A stretch of 64,000 bases of DNA from Arcobacter sp. LA11 (GTDB taxonomy: Bacteria > Campylobacterota > Campylobacteria > Campylobacterales > Arcobacteraceae). Below the pieces are notes generated by a model. The model was given only the letters and a program-made list of their open reading frames with translations. It made no database searches and was not told the origin of the DNA. This document shows, piece by piece, positions 1 through 8,123 of this stretch. Every line of letters starts with the position of its first letter. The stretch's first letter is position 1. Made by a program: the position numbers and the translations under genes. The DNA is taken from contig NZ_BDIR01000011.1 of the NCBI RefSeq assembly GCF_001895145.1, forward strand, positions 1 to 64,000, read 5' to 3'.

Positions 1-111
1 TAAAGAGAATCCACAAGAATAAGAAACTGCATCTAATACTTTGATTGCTTCATCTACTATCTCTGGTCCTATTCCATCACCTTTGATTATTGATATATTG
101 TATTTTTTCAT
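1..111 (-). CDS. Isocitrate/isopropylmalate dehydrogenase family protein (N-terminal fragment)
   Basis: Only the first 37 codons lie in the window; the gene runs off the left edge. The start at 111 follows an AAGGAG ribosome site. The N-terminus has the family motif [20 protein letters not shown], the nucleotide-side loop shared by 3-isopropylmalate, isocitrate and tartrate/malate dehydrogenases. Substrate cannot be told from this piece. It lies 22 bp downstream of the short-chain dehydrogenase gene on the same strand, so the two are probably cotranscribed and may share the operator at 966-980. It could be housekeeping leuB, or an accessory 2-hydroxyacid dehydrogenase. Confidence 0.75.
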   Translation of the reverse strand, partial: MKKYNISIIKGDGIGPEIVDEAIKVLDAVSYSCGFSL

Positions 112-133
112 CTTTTACTTTTCTCCTTAATTT

Positions 134-928
134 TTAAACTGCGGATTGTATAACACCTGCATCAGCTCTTAATGCAGCACCATTTGTAGCAGATGATAAA
201 GAACTTGCAGTATATACAATCATATTTGATACTTCTTCTACATTTGTAAATCTTTGAAGTAAAGATGTTGGTCTTATTTCCTCAAAAAATTCTTTTTCAA
301 TCTCTTTAAAGGATTTATTTTGAGAGTTAGCAAGTTCTTCCATAAATTCAGAAACGCCTTCTGAGTTAGATGGTCCAACAATAATTGAATTAGAAGTAAC
401 ATTTGTACCTTTTGTAAGTTCTGCAATTCCTCTTGCAACGGAAATTTGAGCAGTTTTAGTCATACCATAATGTATCATTTCTTTTGGAATTTGTAAGGCA
501 GATTCACTAGAAATAAATATAATTCTTCCCCAGTTCTGATTTACCATTTTTGATAAATAATGTTGTGAGAGTCTTACTCCACTCATAACATTTATATTGA
601 ACATATCAATCCACTCTTTTTCCGTGATGTCTTTAAATTCTTTTGGTTCAAATACTCCTAGATTATTTATTAGAATATCAATATGAGGAATTTTTGATAT
701 AAGATGATTACAACCTTCTAAGCTTTTTAAATCTGCAACAATACCTTCTATTTTAGCCTCTGGAAATTTCTTTTTAATTTTTAAAATAGCTTTTTTTAAT
801 TTTTCTTTATTTTTACCATTAATAACTACCTTTGCACCTTCTTCACAAAGTTTCATTGCCGTTGCTAGTCCAATTCCCTGCGTGGAACCTGTAATTAATG
901 CAATTTTATTTTTTATTTTTAAATCCAT
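134..928 (-). CDS. Short-chain dehydrogenase/reductase (SDR family)
   Basis: A 264-residue classical SDR, probably an NAD(P)-dependent cytoplasmic oxidoreductase. It has the cofactor glycine motif GSTQGIG near residue 13, an NNLG motif near residue 88, the catalytic Ser in an ISSES stretch and the YGMTK catalytic Tyr/Lys pair. I placed the start at 928 because AGGAG precedes that ATG at good spacing. The longer reading frame to 982 would run through the operator-like element and its -10 sequence. The substrate is unknown. Position beside the phenol regulators, and a copy of their presumed operator upstream, suggest a role in aromatic or side-product metabolism. Confidence 0.85.
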   Translation of the reverse strand: MDLKIKNKIALITGSTQGIGLATAMKLCEEGAKVVINGKNKEKLKKAILKIKKKFPEAKIEGIVADLKSLEGCNHLISKIPHIDILINNLGVFEPKEFKDITEKEWIDMFNINVMSGVRLSQHYLSKMVNQNWGRIIFISSESALQIPKEMIHYGMTKTAQISVARGIAELTKGTNVTSNSIIVGPSNSEGVSEFMEELANSQNKSFKEIEKEFFEEIRPTSLLQRFTNVEEVSNMIVYTASSLSSATNGAALRADAGVIQSAV

Positions 929-948
929 ATATTCTCCTTTAAAAAAAT

Positions 949-980
949 ATAATAGTAAAAAAGAATCGTGATTAAATCGC
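949..980 (-). promoter_or_regulatory. Operator-like direct repeat plus -10, SDR promoter (site B)
   Basis: Reading the minus strand, GCGATTTAATCACGA (980 to 966) holds two GCGA-like half-sites 11 bp apart. Eleven bases later comes TATTAT (954-949), a plausible -10 hexamer. The repeat therefore covers the -35 position, as expected for an OmpR/PhoB-type activator. Near-identical elements with the same spacing precede dmpK and the porin gene. Binding by the adjacent response regulator is inference. Confidence 0.6.
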
Positions 981-1042
981 ATTTTATTTTATAAAATTAA
1001 TTAAAGGATAAAAGATTTCTTTTTAGTATATACTAGATTGAA

Positions 1043-1801
1043 CTATAAAAGTTCAATCTTATAACCTGTATTATTTTGATTTACAATTAAATCTTTATGT
1101 ATTTTTCCTCTTAGTCTAAATAACAGTGATCTAAAAGCAGCATATCCAGCAGGCTCGTCTTGCCATATTGCGTATTCTAATTGTTCTTGTGAAATGTTAT
1201 GTCCAGGTGAGCTACATAATAGTTTTATAATTTTAATCTCTTTGGATGTTAGTTTTACAGGTTCATCTCCATAATAGAGAACTTCTTTCTCTTTATCAAA
1301 TAGGTACCCAAATTTCAATCTTACTGTTCTTGATTTTTCTTCTGTATTTATAGATAGTTTATGTTCTAAAGTTTTATTGATATTTTGTACAGCGTCTAGT
1401 TTTTGAGTTTTTGATTTATCCTCTTCGGCTTTTTTTAAAGCTACTTCAATTGCAGCTTGTAATATATTTTTTTTGTAAGGTTTTAATATGTATCCGTATG
1501 GAAAAGTTTCTGATGCCTCTTTAATTGTTGAGAGTTCAGAATTTGCAGTTAGAAATATTATAGGAGTATTAGGAATAATTGTTTTTAACTCTTTTGCTAA
1601 AACTATACCTGTTGTAGGACCTTTTAAATAAATATCCATTAAAATCAAATCAGGAACTACTCCTTTTTCTAAAATTTTTAATGTTTTACATTTATTAGGA
1701 GCTATGCCACAGGGTTCGTAACCTAGCTCAATTAGTGTTTCTTTTAAATTTAAAGCAATTATTGATTCATCTTCTACAATCAAAATTTTTATTTTATTCA
1801 T
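1043..1801 (-). CDS. Response regulator, REC plus OmpR-type winged helix
   Basis: 252 residues. The receiver domain occupies about residues 4-125, with acidic E10/D11, phosphoacceptor D56, T85 and K107. The C-terminal region (about 160-250) matches the OmpR/PhoB winged-helix DNA-binding domain (Trans_reg_C), with a typical ending of recognition helix and beta hairpin. AGGAG precedes the ATG at 1801. The gene overlaps the end of the upstream histidine kinase gene by 8 bp, so the two are a translationally coupled two-component pair. OmpR-type regulators bind tandem direct repeats about 10-11 bp apart, which fits the repeats at 966-980, 3160-3174 and 17945-17959. It is the likely activator of the phenol operon; no DmpR-type regulator is present. 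Confidence 0.88.
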   Translation of the reverse strand: MNKIKILIVEDESIIALNLKETLIELGYEPCGIAPNKCKTLKILEKGVVPDLILMDIYLKGPTTGIVLAKELKTIIPNTPIIFLTANSELSTIKEASETFPYGYILKPYKKNILQAAIEVALKKAEEDKSKTQKLDAVQNINKTLEHKLSINTEEKSRTVRLKFGYLFDKEKEVLYYGDEPVKLTSKEIKIIKLLCSSPGHNISQEQLEYAIWQDEPAGYAAFRSLLFRLRGKIHKDLIVNQNNTGYKIELL

Positions 1802-3095
1802 AGCTATTCTCCTTTTGAGGAAATTTAATATTACACTCTAGTCCTTTATTATTACAAAATTCAATTTCTCCATCAAGTTGATCTTCTACAATGGAATGTA
1901 TTAATTGCATTCCAATTGATTCACTCTTATATAAAGAATTTATCTTTTTCATACCATCTCCATTATCTCTTATTTTTAATAATATAAAATCATCAATTAT
2001 ATTCATATGAATACATAAAAGATTATCTCTATTTTCACTAAAGGCATACTTAAAAGCATTTACACAAAGTTCGTGCAATACCATTCCTAATTGAATACAT
2101 CTATTAGTTGAAAAAATAAGTTTGTCAATATGTAAATCAACGGTTAGTTTTGTATTTTGAGATATGTATAAATCTTTTATATCTTCAACTAGTTTGGTAA
2201 TATAATCAGGTAAGTTAATATATGCTAAGTTTTCCCCTAAATATAAAAATTCATGAACTAGTGCCATTGTATGGATTCTACTTCTACTTTGTTTCATTGC
2301 ATCTTTTAACTCATTATCGTTACTTCTTCTTTCTTGCATATTTAATAAAGAAGAGATTATTTCCATATTATTTTTAACTCTATGATGAATTTCTTTTAAA
2401 AGAATCTCTTTTTCATCAATAGACTTTTGAAGTTCTCTATTCATTGTTGTTATACTATTTCTATATTCTAGTCTTTGTGTCATATCTCTTCCAAATGCAC
2501 ATATATAATCTTTCCCTCCATATATAAATCCGTGCCCTGATACTTCAATTGGAATAATAGTTCCATCTTTTTTTCTTTGTGTTGTTTCAAGTCTCCAGTT
2601 TTTTGTATTTTTAATTTCTAACATACATACTTGTGCGGAGTTCCTATCAAAATTTGGATCCATATCTTCTAAGTCCATATCTAACATCTCTTCTTTTGTA
2701 TATCCTAGTATGTTACAAGCTGCTTGATTTACATAAACAAATTTTGCATCAAGAGTGAACCAATATATTTGGTCAACTGAATTATCTAAAGCAAATTCAT
2801 AAGGGGCTAATCTATCTTTATCTTTTTGTTTTAGTTCATTGTATGATTTTTCTATTTTAGTGATTACTTTTTGCATATGATTAATCATTATATATAAAAT
2901 TATCCCAGTAGATATCATAAATAGTATTACAAATGTAATGGGACCTTGATTTGTTATGTCATTATTTTCAAAAAATATTTTAATTAATTTATCTAAAAGA
3001 AGAACGCCTAAAATACCAGTAAAAATAAAAGTCAGAGAGAATCTTCTTGCAATTTTTTTATTATTAAAAAAACGAGTTTTAAATTTATATTTCAA
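1794..3095 (-). CDS. Membrane PAS histidine kinase (HisKA_2 type)
   Basis: 433 residues. Two membrane segments (about 19-41 and 52-72) are separated by only some ten residues, so there is no periplasmic sensor domain. A PAS domain follows (about 98-210), then a HisKA_2 dimerisation box with the sequence EIHHRVKNNM (H237/H238). An HATPase domain (about 325-430) has an N box at HELCVNAFKYAF and a DNGDGM G1 box. The PAS domain is the most likely ligand sensor. It is transcribed divergently from dmpK and coupled to the response regulator gene, so a role in sensing phenol or its products is a strong inference but not shown. Confidence 0.87.
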   Translation of the reverse strand: MKYKFKTRFFNNKKIARRFSLTFIFTGILGVLLLDKLIKIFFENNDITNQGPITFVILFMISTGIILYIMINHMQKVITKIEKSYNELKQKDKDRLAPYEFALDNSVDQIYWFTLDAKFVYVNQAACNILGYTKEEMLDMDLEDMDPNFDRNSAQVCMLEIKNTKNWRLETTQRKKDGTIIPIEVSGHGFIYGGKDYICAFGRDMTQRLEYRNSITTMNRELQKSIDEKEILLKEIHHRVKNNMEIISSLLNMQERRSNDNELKDAMKQSRSRIHTMALVHEFLYLGENLAYINLPDYITKLVEDIKDLYISQNTKLTVDLHIDKLIFSTNRCIQLGMVLHELCVNAFKYAFSENRDNLLCIHMNIIDDFILLKIRDNGDGMKKINSLYKSESIGMQLIHSIVEDQLDGEIEFCNNKGLECNIKFPQKENSYE

Positions 3096-3159
3096 ACCAA
3101 GACCTTTTTTATCATTATTTCTAAAATTATATCATAAAGAAAAAAATGAAATTTATACT

Positions 3160-3191
3160 GCGATTAATTCGCGAATATTTTTTATTAAACT
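3160..3191 (+). promoter_or_regulatory. dmpKp: Operator-like direct repeat plus -10, phenol operon promoter (site C)
   Basis: GCGATTAATTCGCGA (3160-3174) carries two perfect GCGA half-sites 11 bp apart. Eleven bases later TAAACT (3186-3191) is a weak -10-like hexamer. The element lies in the 168-bp gap between the divergent kinase gene and dmpK and points towards dmpK. It matches site B and site A in repeat period, orientation and spacing. Confidence 0.6.
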
Positions 3192-3220
3192 GATTTTGAA
3201 AGTTTGAAATACTCAAAATA

Positions 3221-3243
3221 CTAAAACATATTTTATGTTTTAG
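3221..3243 (+). other. Perfect 10-bp hairpin in the dmpK leader
   Basis: CTAAAACATA (3221-3230) and TATGTTTTAG (3234-3243) are exact inverted repeats around a TTT loop. The hairpin ends 20 bases before the dmpK ATG and about 10 before its AGAAAGGG ribosome site. If transcription starts near 3198 it lies in the mRNA leader, where it could stabilise the message. It could instead be a DNA palindrome bound by a protein. Confidence 0.5.
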
Positions 3244-3263
3244 GTTTCTTAGAAAGGGCTAGT

Positions 3264-3530
3264 ATGAGTAATGAGTTGATTACAGATTTTGATAAGTATG
3301 TTCATATTACAAATCAAACTAAAGCTGGATTAATAGAGTTTGATTTTTCTGTTGGAGATCCAACAATGTATCTTGAACTTGCTTTACCAGTAAGACAATT
3401 TGAAAATTTTTGTAATAAAAATGGTGTTAAGTATTTAACTAAACAACAAGAGATTGATGTGGAAAATGACAGACATAAGTGGAAGTATGGCGAAGTTGGA
3501 ACATTAAAATATGAAAAGGAGCAAGAGTAA
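3264..3530 (+). CDS. dmpK: Phenol hydroxylase accessory/assembly protein DmpK
   Basis: 88 residues, the usual size for DmpK/PhK proteins, which help assemble active phenol hydroxylase but are not part of the catalytic complex. Family features include the stretch VGDPTMYLELALPVRQFENFC (conserved hydrophobic core, residues about 31-50). It is the first gene of the catabolic operon. A strong AGAAAGGG ribosome site precedes the ATG, and the stop overlaps the dmpL start by one base (TAATG). The presumed operator and promoter lie at 3160-3191. Confidence 0.87.
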   Translation: MSNELITDFDKYVHITNQTKAGLIEFDFSVGDPTMYLELALPVRQFENFCNKNGVKYLTKQQEIDVENDRHKWKYGEVGTLKYEKEQE

Positions 3531-4525
3531 TGACATTAGATATAAAAAGTATTGATATACAGCCTAAAAGGGAGACCTTTGGTCATGTTGCAAGGCGTAT
3601 TGGAGAAGGTAAGGCTGCAACTAGATATGAAGAAGCTACATATGACTTACAAGCAACGCATAACTTTCATTATAGACCAACATATAACCCTAAGTATGAG
3701 TTATATGATACTGATAAAACAGCTATTAAGATGGAAGATTGGTATAAGTTTTTAGATCCAAGACAATATTACTATTCAAACTATGTAATGACAAGAGCAA
3801 AACAGCAAGAAGTAGCAGAGCAAAACTTTACTTTTATAGAAAAAAGAGATCTTTTATCTGTAATGCCTCAAGATGTAAAAAATGAGATTTTAAATCATGT
3901 TTTACCTTTAAGACACTATGAATGGGGAGCTAATATGAACAATCTTCAATTAGTTTCTGAAAGTTATGGGGCGGCTTTTGCTAGTGCTTCTATGTTCCAT
4001 GCTGAAGATAGATTAGGTAATGCTCAATATATTACTAGAATTGGTTTAATGATCTCTGAAAATGAGACAGATGTTTTAGATAATTCAAAAGAAGCATGGT
4101 TAAATGATGCTTCATGGCAACCATTAAGAAAAGCACTTGAAGATTCATTTGTTTTAGAAGATTGGTTTGAGTTACATATGGTTCAAAATATAATTATGGA
4201 TGGATTTATTCAACCACTATTTTTTAATGTGTATGAACAAGAATTAAATGCAAGAGGTGGAAGTGCACAAGGAATGATGAGTGAATTTATTACAACTTGG
4301 TATGAAGAATCATCTAAGTGGACTGATAAAACTATTGAGGTTGCATCATCTGAGTCAGAAGAAAATGCTCAGTTATTATCTTCTTGGGCAATAAAATATA
4401 TTGAAATCATGGAAGAAGCAACTTTAGCCTTAGCAAAAAATATTGTTGAAAATCCTACTTCTACAGTTGCAACAATTAAAGAAAATTTAATTAACCGTTT
4501 AAATAAAAACGGTCTAAAAGTATAG
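3530..4525 (+). CDS. dmpL: Phenol hydroxylase beta subunit DmpL
   Basis: 331 residues, matching the non-catalytic ferritin-like beta subunit of the (alpha-beta-gamma)2 bacterial multicomponent monooxygenases. The N-terminus is rich in Tyr/His/Pro with the family pattern DPRQYYYSNYV near residue 75. The helical core contains the LLSVMPQDV and LPLRHYEWGANMNNLQL stretches seen in toluene/phenol monooxygenase beta chains. It lacks the pair of EXXH iron sites found in the alpha subunit. It overlaps dmpK by one base and is followed 8 bp later by dmpM, as in other phenol hydroxylase operons. Confidence 0.92.
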   Translation: MTLDIKSIDIQPKRETFGHVARRIGEGKAATRYEEATYDLQATHNFHYRPTYNPKYELYDTDKTAIKMEDWYKFLDPRQYYYSNYVMTRAKQQEVAEQNFTFIEKRDLLSVMPQDVKNEILNHVLPLRHYEWGANMNNLQLVSESYGAAFASASMFHAEDRLGNAQYITRIGLMISENETDVLDNSKEAWLNDASWQPLRKALEDSFVLEDWFELHMVQNIIMDGFIQPLFFNVYEQELNARGGSAQGMMSEFITTWYEESSKWTDKTIEVASSESEENAQLLSSWAIKYIEIMEEATLALAKNIVENPTSTVATIKENLINRLNKNGLKV

Positions 4526-4533
4526 GAGATACT

Positions 4534-4809
4534 ATGTCACAAAATAATGTAATGTTAGTTCTTCAAGCAAATGAAGAAGCACGTCCTATGGTTGAAGCAA
4601 TACAAAAAGACAACCAAGATGCAATTGTTGAAAATCAGCCTGCAATGATAAAAATAACATCTCCTGGAAAGTTAGTCATAAAAGCTGAAACTATGGAAGA
4701 AATTATTGGACGAGAATGGGATCCTCAAGAACTTCAACTTGTTTTGATTTCACTTGCAGGTAATGTTGATGAAGATTATGATCATTTTACAATCTATTGG
4801 GATAACTAG
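4534..4809 (+). CDS. dmpM: Phenol hydroxylase coupling (effector) protein DmpM
   Basis: 91 residues, the typical length for the cofactorless MmoB/DmpM regulatory component that binds the hydroxylase and couples electron transfer to hydroxylation. The sequence opens with the family beta strand (NNVMLVLQANEEARPMVEAI) and contains MIKITSPGKLVIKAE with the expected Gly. It sits between the beta and alpha subunit genes in canonical order, preceded by a TAGGAG ribosome site. Confidence 0.92.
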   Translation: MSQNNVMLVLQANEEARPMVEAIQKDNQDAIVENQPAMIKITSPGKLVIKAETMEEIIGREWDPQELQLVLISLAGNVDEDYDHFTIYWDN

Positions 4810-4818
4810 GAGCAAACA

Positions 4819-6339
4819 ATGACTATGAACACTAAAAATAGAAAAAAACGTTTAAATATGAAAGAAAAATATAAACATATGACAAGACTTGGTTGGGAAA
4901 CTAGCTACCAAGATATGGATAAAGTTTTTCCTTATGATAATTATGAAGGTATTAAAATTCATGATTGGGAAGCTTGGGAAGACCCATTTAGAATGACAAT
5001 GGATTCTTACTGGAAATATCAAGGTGAAAAAGATAAAAAGTTATATGCAATTATTGATGCTTTTGCTCAAAATAATGCTCAAAAAAATATTACGGATGCA
5101 AGATATGTATCTGCATTAAAATTGTTTTTAACTGGTGTTTCACCATTAGAATATCAAGCTCATAGAGGTTTTGCACATGTTGCAAGAAATTTTAGAGGTG
5201 ATGGTCCAAGAGTAGCGTGTCAAATGCAAGCAATTGATGAACTAAGACATGTTCAAACTCAAATTCATACTTTAAGCCATTATAACAAACACTTTAACGG
5301 ATTTTCTGAGTTTGCACATTGGCATGATAGAGTTTGGTATCTTTCTGTTCCTAAATCATTCTTTGATGATGCAAGAACTGCTGGACCATTTGAATTTATG
5401 ATTGCAATTGGATTTTCATTTGAGTATGTATTAACAAACCTTTTATTTGTACCATTTATGAGTGGAGCTGCTTATAATGGAGATATGGCAACTGTTACAT
5501 TTGGATTCTCTGCACAATCTGATGAAGCTAGACATATGACATTAGGTCTTCAAGCTATTAAATTTATGTTAGAGCAAGATCCAGCAAATGTTCCAATCGT
5601 ACAAGGTTGGATTGATAAGTGGACATGGAGAGGTTATAAAGTTTTAGGGCTTGTATCAATGATGATGGATTATATGTTACCTGAATCTCCACAGTCATGG
5701 AAAGAAGCATGGGAATTATATTTTGAAGAAAATACTGTTGCACTATTTAAAGATTTAGAAAGATATGGAATCAAAGTTCCTGATTGTGCAGGAACAGTTG
5801 CAGCTGAAAAAGATCATTTATCTCATCAAATTTGGATGACATTTTATACTCATGGAGCAGCAGCACCTTTCCATACTTGGTTACCTGATGAAAAGAAAAT
5901 GGATTGGTTAAGTGAAAAATATCCAGATACATTTGATAAATATTATAGACCAGTATATGAACATTGGGCAAAATTAGAGAAAGAGGGTAAGAGATATTAT
6001 TCAGAAATGTTACCCCAACTTTGTCAGACTTGTCAGATACCAATGCTTTATACAGAGATTGAAAAAGGTGAACCAACACAAATTGCCCATAGACATACTA
6101 TCTTCAATGGTGAGAGATTTCATTTTTGTTCTGATCATTGTAAAGACATTTTTGAGAATGAACCTGAAAAATATACCCATGCGTGGATGCCTGTACAACA
6201 AATATTCCAAGGAAATTGTGGTGGGGCAACACTTCCAGAAGTTTTAGATTGGTATAAAGTTAAGTTTGGTACAGACAATTTAGATTATGTAGGGTCTGAA
6301 GATGAAGCTACATGGAAACAGTGGCATGGGCAAGAATAA
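4819..6339 (+). CDS. dmpN: Phenol hydroxylase alpha (diiron) subunit DmpN
   Basis: 506 residues. This is the catalytic subunit that inserts oxygen into phenol to give catechol. The six carboxylate/histidine iron ligands are visible with family spacing: E111, E141 and H144 (DELRH), E202, E236 and H239 (DEARH). The C-terminal third holds a YHS-like zinc-binding region with CQTC and HFCSDHC motifs, typical of phenol hydroxylase alpha chains. The start follows AGGAGCAAACA. Another ATG lies two codons in, and the exact start is not critical. It is flanked by dmpM and dmpO. Confidence 0.95.
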   Translation: MTMNTKNRKKRLNMKEKYKHMTRLGWETSYQDMDKVFPYDNYEGIKIHDWEAWEDPFRMTMDSYWKYQGEKDKKLYAIIDAFAQNNAQKNITDARYVSALKLFLTGVSPLEYQAHRGFAHVARNFRGDGPRVACQMQAIDELRHVQTQIHTLSHYNKHFNGFSEFAHWHDRVWYLSVPKSFFDDARTAGPFEFMIAIGFSFEYVLTNLLFVPFMSGAAYNGDMATVTFGFSAQSDEARHMTLGLQAIKFMLEQDPANVPIVQGWIDKWTWRGYKVLGLVSMMMDYMLPESPQSWKEAWELYFEENTVALFKDLERYGIKVPDCAGTVAAEKDHLSHQIWMTFYTHGAAAPFHTWLPDEKKMDWLSEKYPDTFDKYYRPVYEHWAKLEKEGKRYYSEMLPQLCQTCQIPMLYTEIEKGEPTQIAHRHTIFNGERFHFCSDHCKDIFENEPEKYTHAWMPVQQIFQGNCGGATLPEVLDWYKVKFGTDNLDYVGSEDEATWKQWHGQE

Positions 6340-6348
6340 GGAGATATT

Positions 6349-6711
6349 ATGGCAGTTAAATCAATAGGAAAATATGAAGCGAAAATGATGGATGCAGTTG
6401 AAAACTTTCATGGGAATCAACTTGTTTATATAGGATGGGATAAACATAGGCTGATTAATTCAGCTATGGCTTTCCCTTTACCTCCACAAATGCCATTTGG
6501 GGCACTGTTAAGTGATGTAATGCCGATGTGTTATAAAGATCATCCAGATTTTGAACAGGTTGTTTGGGATGATTCTATTATTTGGAATTTAAATGGAGAA
6601 TTATTTGTTCCAGATGTTGAAAAATCTTTACAAGATAATGGAATAGATCATAAATCAATTTTGAGATTTGAAACACCAAATCTTACAGGACTTAATGGCG
6701 TAGGAATGTAA
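6349..6711 (+). CDS. dmpO: Phenol hydroxylase gamma subunit DmpO
   Basis: 120 residues, the length of the small gamma subunit that stabilises the hydroxylase dimer. Family sequence features include the FHGNQLVYIGWDKHR stretch (about residues 19-33) and PLPPQMPFGALLSDVMP (about 45-61). An AAGGAG site precedes the ATG. The stop is separated from dmpP by one base, so translation of the reductase is likely coupled. Confidence 0.92.
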   Translation: MAVKSIGKYEAKMMDAVENFHGNQLVYIGWDKHRLINSAMAFPLPPQMPFGALLSDVMPMCYKDHPDFEQVVWDDSIIWNLNGELFVPDVEKSLQDNGIDHKSILRFETPNLTGLNGVGM

Positions 6712-6712
6712 T

Positions 6713-7771
6713 ATGAGTTATCAAGTAGAGATAGAGCCAACTGGTGATGTAATTGAGGTTCAAGATGGACAAACTATTCTTGATGCCGCATTAAGACAAG
6801 GTGTCTATATCCCACATGCTTGTTCTCATGGTTTATGTGGAACTTGTAAGGTTGAAGTTCTAGAAGGAGAAGTAGATTATGGTGCTGCTTCACCTTTTGC
6901 ATTGATGGATATAGAGAAAGATGAAGGGAAATGTCTAGCTTGTACTGCAACGCCAATGGAAGATTGTGCGATTGAAGCTGATATTGACGAAGAACCAGAT
7001 GCTAGAACAATTCCTGTACAGGATTTTATGGGAACAGTTGTTGAGGTAAAAGATTTAACGCCAAGAATTAAAGGAATTTTTATTGAATTAGATGAAGAGA
7101 TTGATTTTCAAGCAGGACAGTATATTCAATATTATGTTCCTGGATTTGAAGAACCAAGAGCGTTTTCTTTGTGTAATTCATCAAATAATAAAAAAATTAT
7201 TGAGTTAAATATTGCATTAGTTCCTGATGGTGAAGCAACACCTTGGATACATAAAAATGTAAAAGTAGGTGCAAGAAGGAAAATTGCTGGACCATATGGA
7301 AGATTTTTTGTACGAGAATCTGCAAATAAACCAATGATTTTCTTTGCAGGTGGTTCTGGACTTTCAAGTCCAAAATCAATGATTTTAGAACAACTTGAAA
7401 ATGGAAGTACTCAACAAATACATCTATTTCATGGAGCAAGAAATCAAGAAGAACTTTATTATTCTGATATGTTTGAAAAATTGGCTGAAGAATATGAAAA
7501 CTTTACATACGTTCCTGTGTTATCAGATAATGATTTAGAGAATTGGAATGGAAGAACAGGTTTTGTAAATGATGCAGCAAATGAGATATTTGAAAATGAT
7601 TTTTCTGGTTCAAAGGCATATTTATGTGGCCCTCCACCAATGATTGATGCGTGTATTACAACTTTAATGAGAGGAAGACTTTTTGATAGAGATATATATA
7701 CTGAAAAGTTTTTTTCTAAAGCGGATTTAAATAGTACAAGTGTTCAAAGTCCTCTTTTTAAATCAATCTAG
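6713..7771 (+). CDS. dmpP: Phenol hydroxylase reductase DmpP (2Fe-2S, FAD, NADH)
   Basis: 352 residues. This component passes electrons from NADH to the diiron subunit. An N-terminal plant-type ferredoxin domain (about 1-90) has cysteines C37, C42, C45 and C77 in the C-x4-C-x2-C-x31-C pattern. An FAD domain follows with the RAFSLCNS motif near residue 150, then an NAD domain with GGSGLSSPKSM near 222 and the CGPPPMID motif near 306. Length and order agree with DmpP. It ends the KLMNOP block. Confidence 0.95.
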   Translation: MSYQVEIEPTGDVIEVQDGQTILDAALRQGVYIPHACSHGLCGTCKVEVLEGEVDYGAASPFALMDIEKDEGKCLACTATPMEDCAIEADIDEEPDARTIPVQDFMGTVVEVKDLTPRIKGIFIELDEEIDFQAGQYIQYYVPGFEEPRAFSLCNSSNNKKIIELNIALVPDGEATPWIHKNVKVGARRKIAGPYGRFFVRESANKPMIFFAGGSGLSSPKSMILEQLENGSTQQIHLFHGARNQEELYYSDMFEKLAEEYENFTYVPVLSDNDLENWNGRTGFVNDAANEIFENDFSGSKAYLCGPPPMIDACITTLMRGRLFDRDIYTEKFFSKADLNSTSVQSPLFKSI

Positions 7772-7779
7772 GTTTTGAA

Positions 7780-8112
7780 ATGGGCGAAAAAATATTCTTA
7801 ATGACAATGGAAGGTTCTAATAAAGAGATTATTGGAACAAAAGATAAACACATCTTAGATGCTATGTTAGCTGTTGGAATTGATAAAGCTCCAAAAGGTT
7901 GCCATGGCGGAGGATGTGGTGTTTGTAAAATTAAGATAATAAAAGGAGAAGTTACTACTTTAACTCAAAGTAGAAAGTTCTTATCAGTAGAAGAAGAGAA
8001 AGATGGTCATGTACTTGCATGTAGAGCATTCCCTCTTTCAGACTTAGAGTTTGAATTTATTGGAAAACCTAAATGTAAAGTTAATGAAAAGAAAAAATAC
8101 GGATTTGTATAA
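7780..8112 (+). CDS. dmpQ: XylT-type chloroplast-like 2Fe-2S ferredoxin DmpQ
   Basis: 110 residues. The cysteine pattern GCHGGGCGVCK, with a later CRAF cysteine, marks a plant-type 2Fe-2S ferredoxin. In other meta-cleavage operons XylT/DmpQ proteins re-reduce the iron of inactivated catechol 2,3-dioxygenase, and this gene directly precedes that enzyme's gene. The GCHGGGCG loop, in place of the CSxGxCGTC of reductase domains, fits the XylT subgroup. Confidence 0.88.
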   Translation: MGEKIFLMTMEGSNKEIIGTKDKHILDAMLAVGIDKAPKGCHGGGCGVCKIKIIKGEVTTLTQSRKFLSVEEEKDGHVLACRAFPLSDLEFEFIGKPKCKVNEKKKYGFV

Positions 8113-8123
8113 AAGGAAAAACT

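Noticed and set aside
929-982. Upstream extension of the SDR gene to an ATG at 982
   Set aside because: The extra 18 residues are not SDR-like, would run through the operator and -10, and the ATG at 928 has a good AGGAG.
2956-3207. Open frame across the kinase start and the dmpK promoter
   Set aside because: It is antisense to the kinase N-terminus, covers the operator and has no family features.
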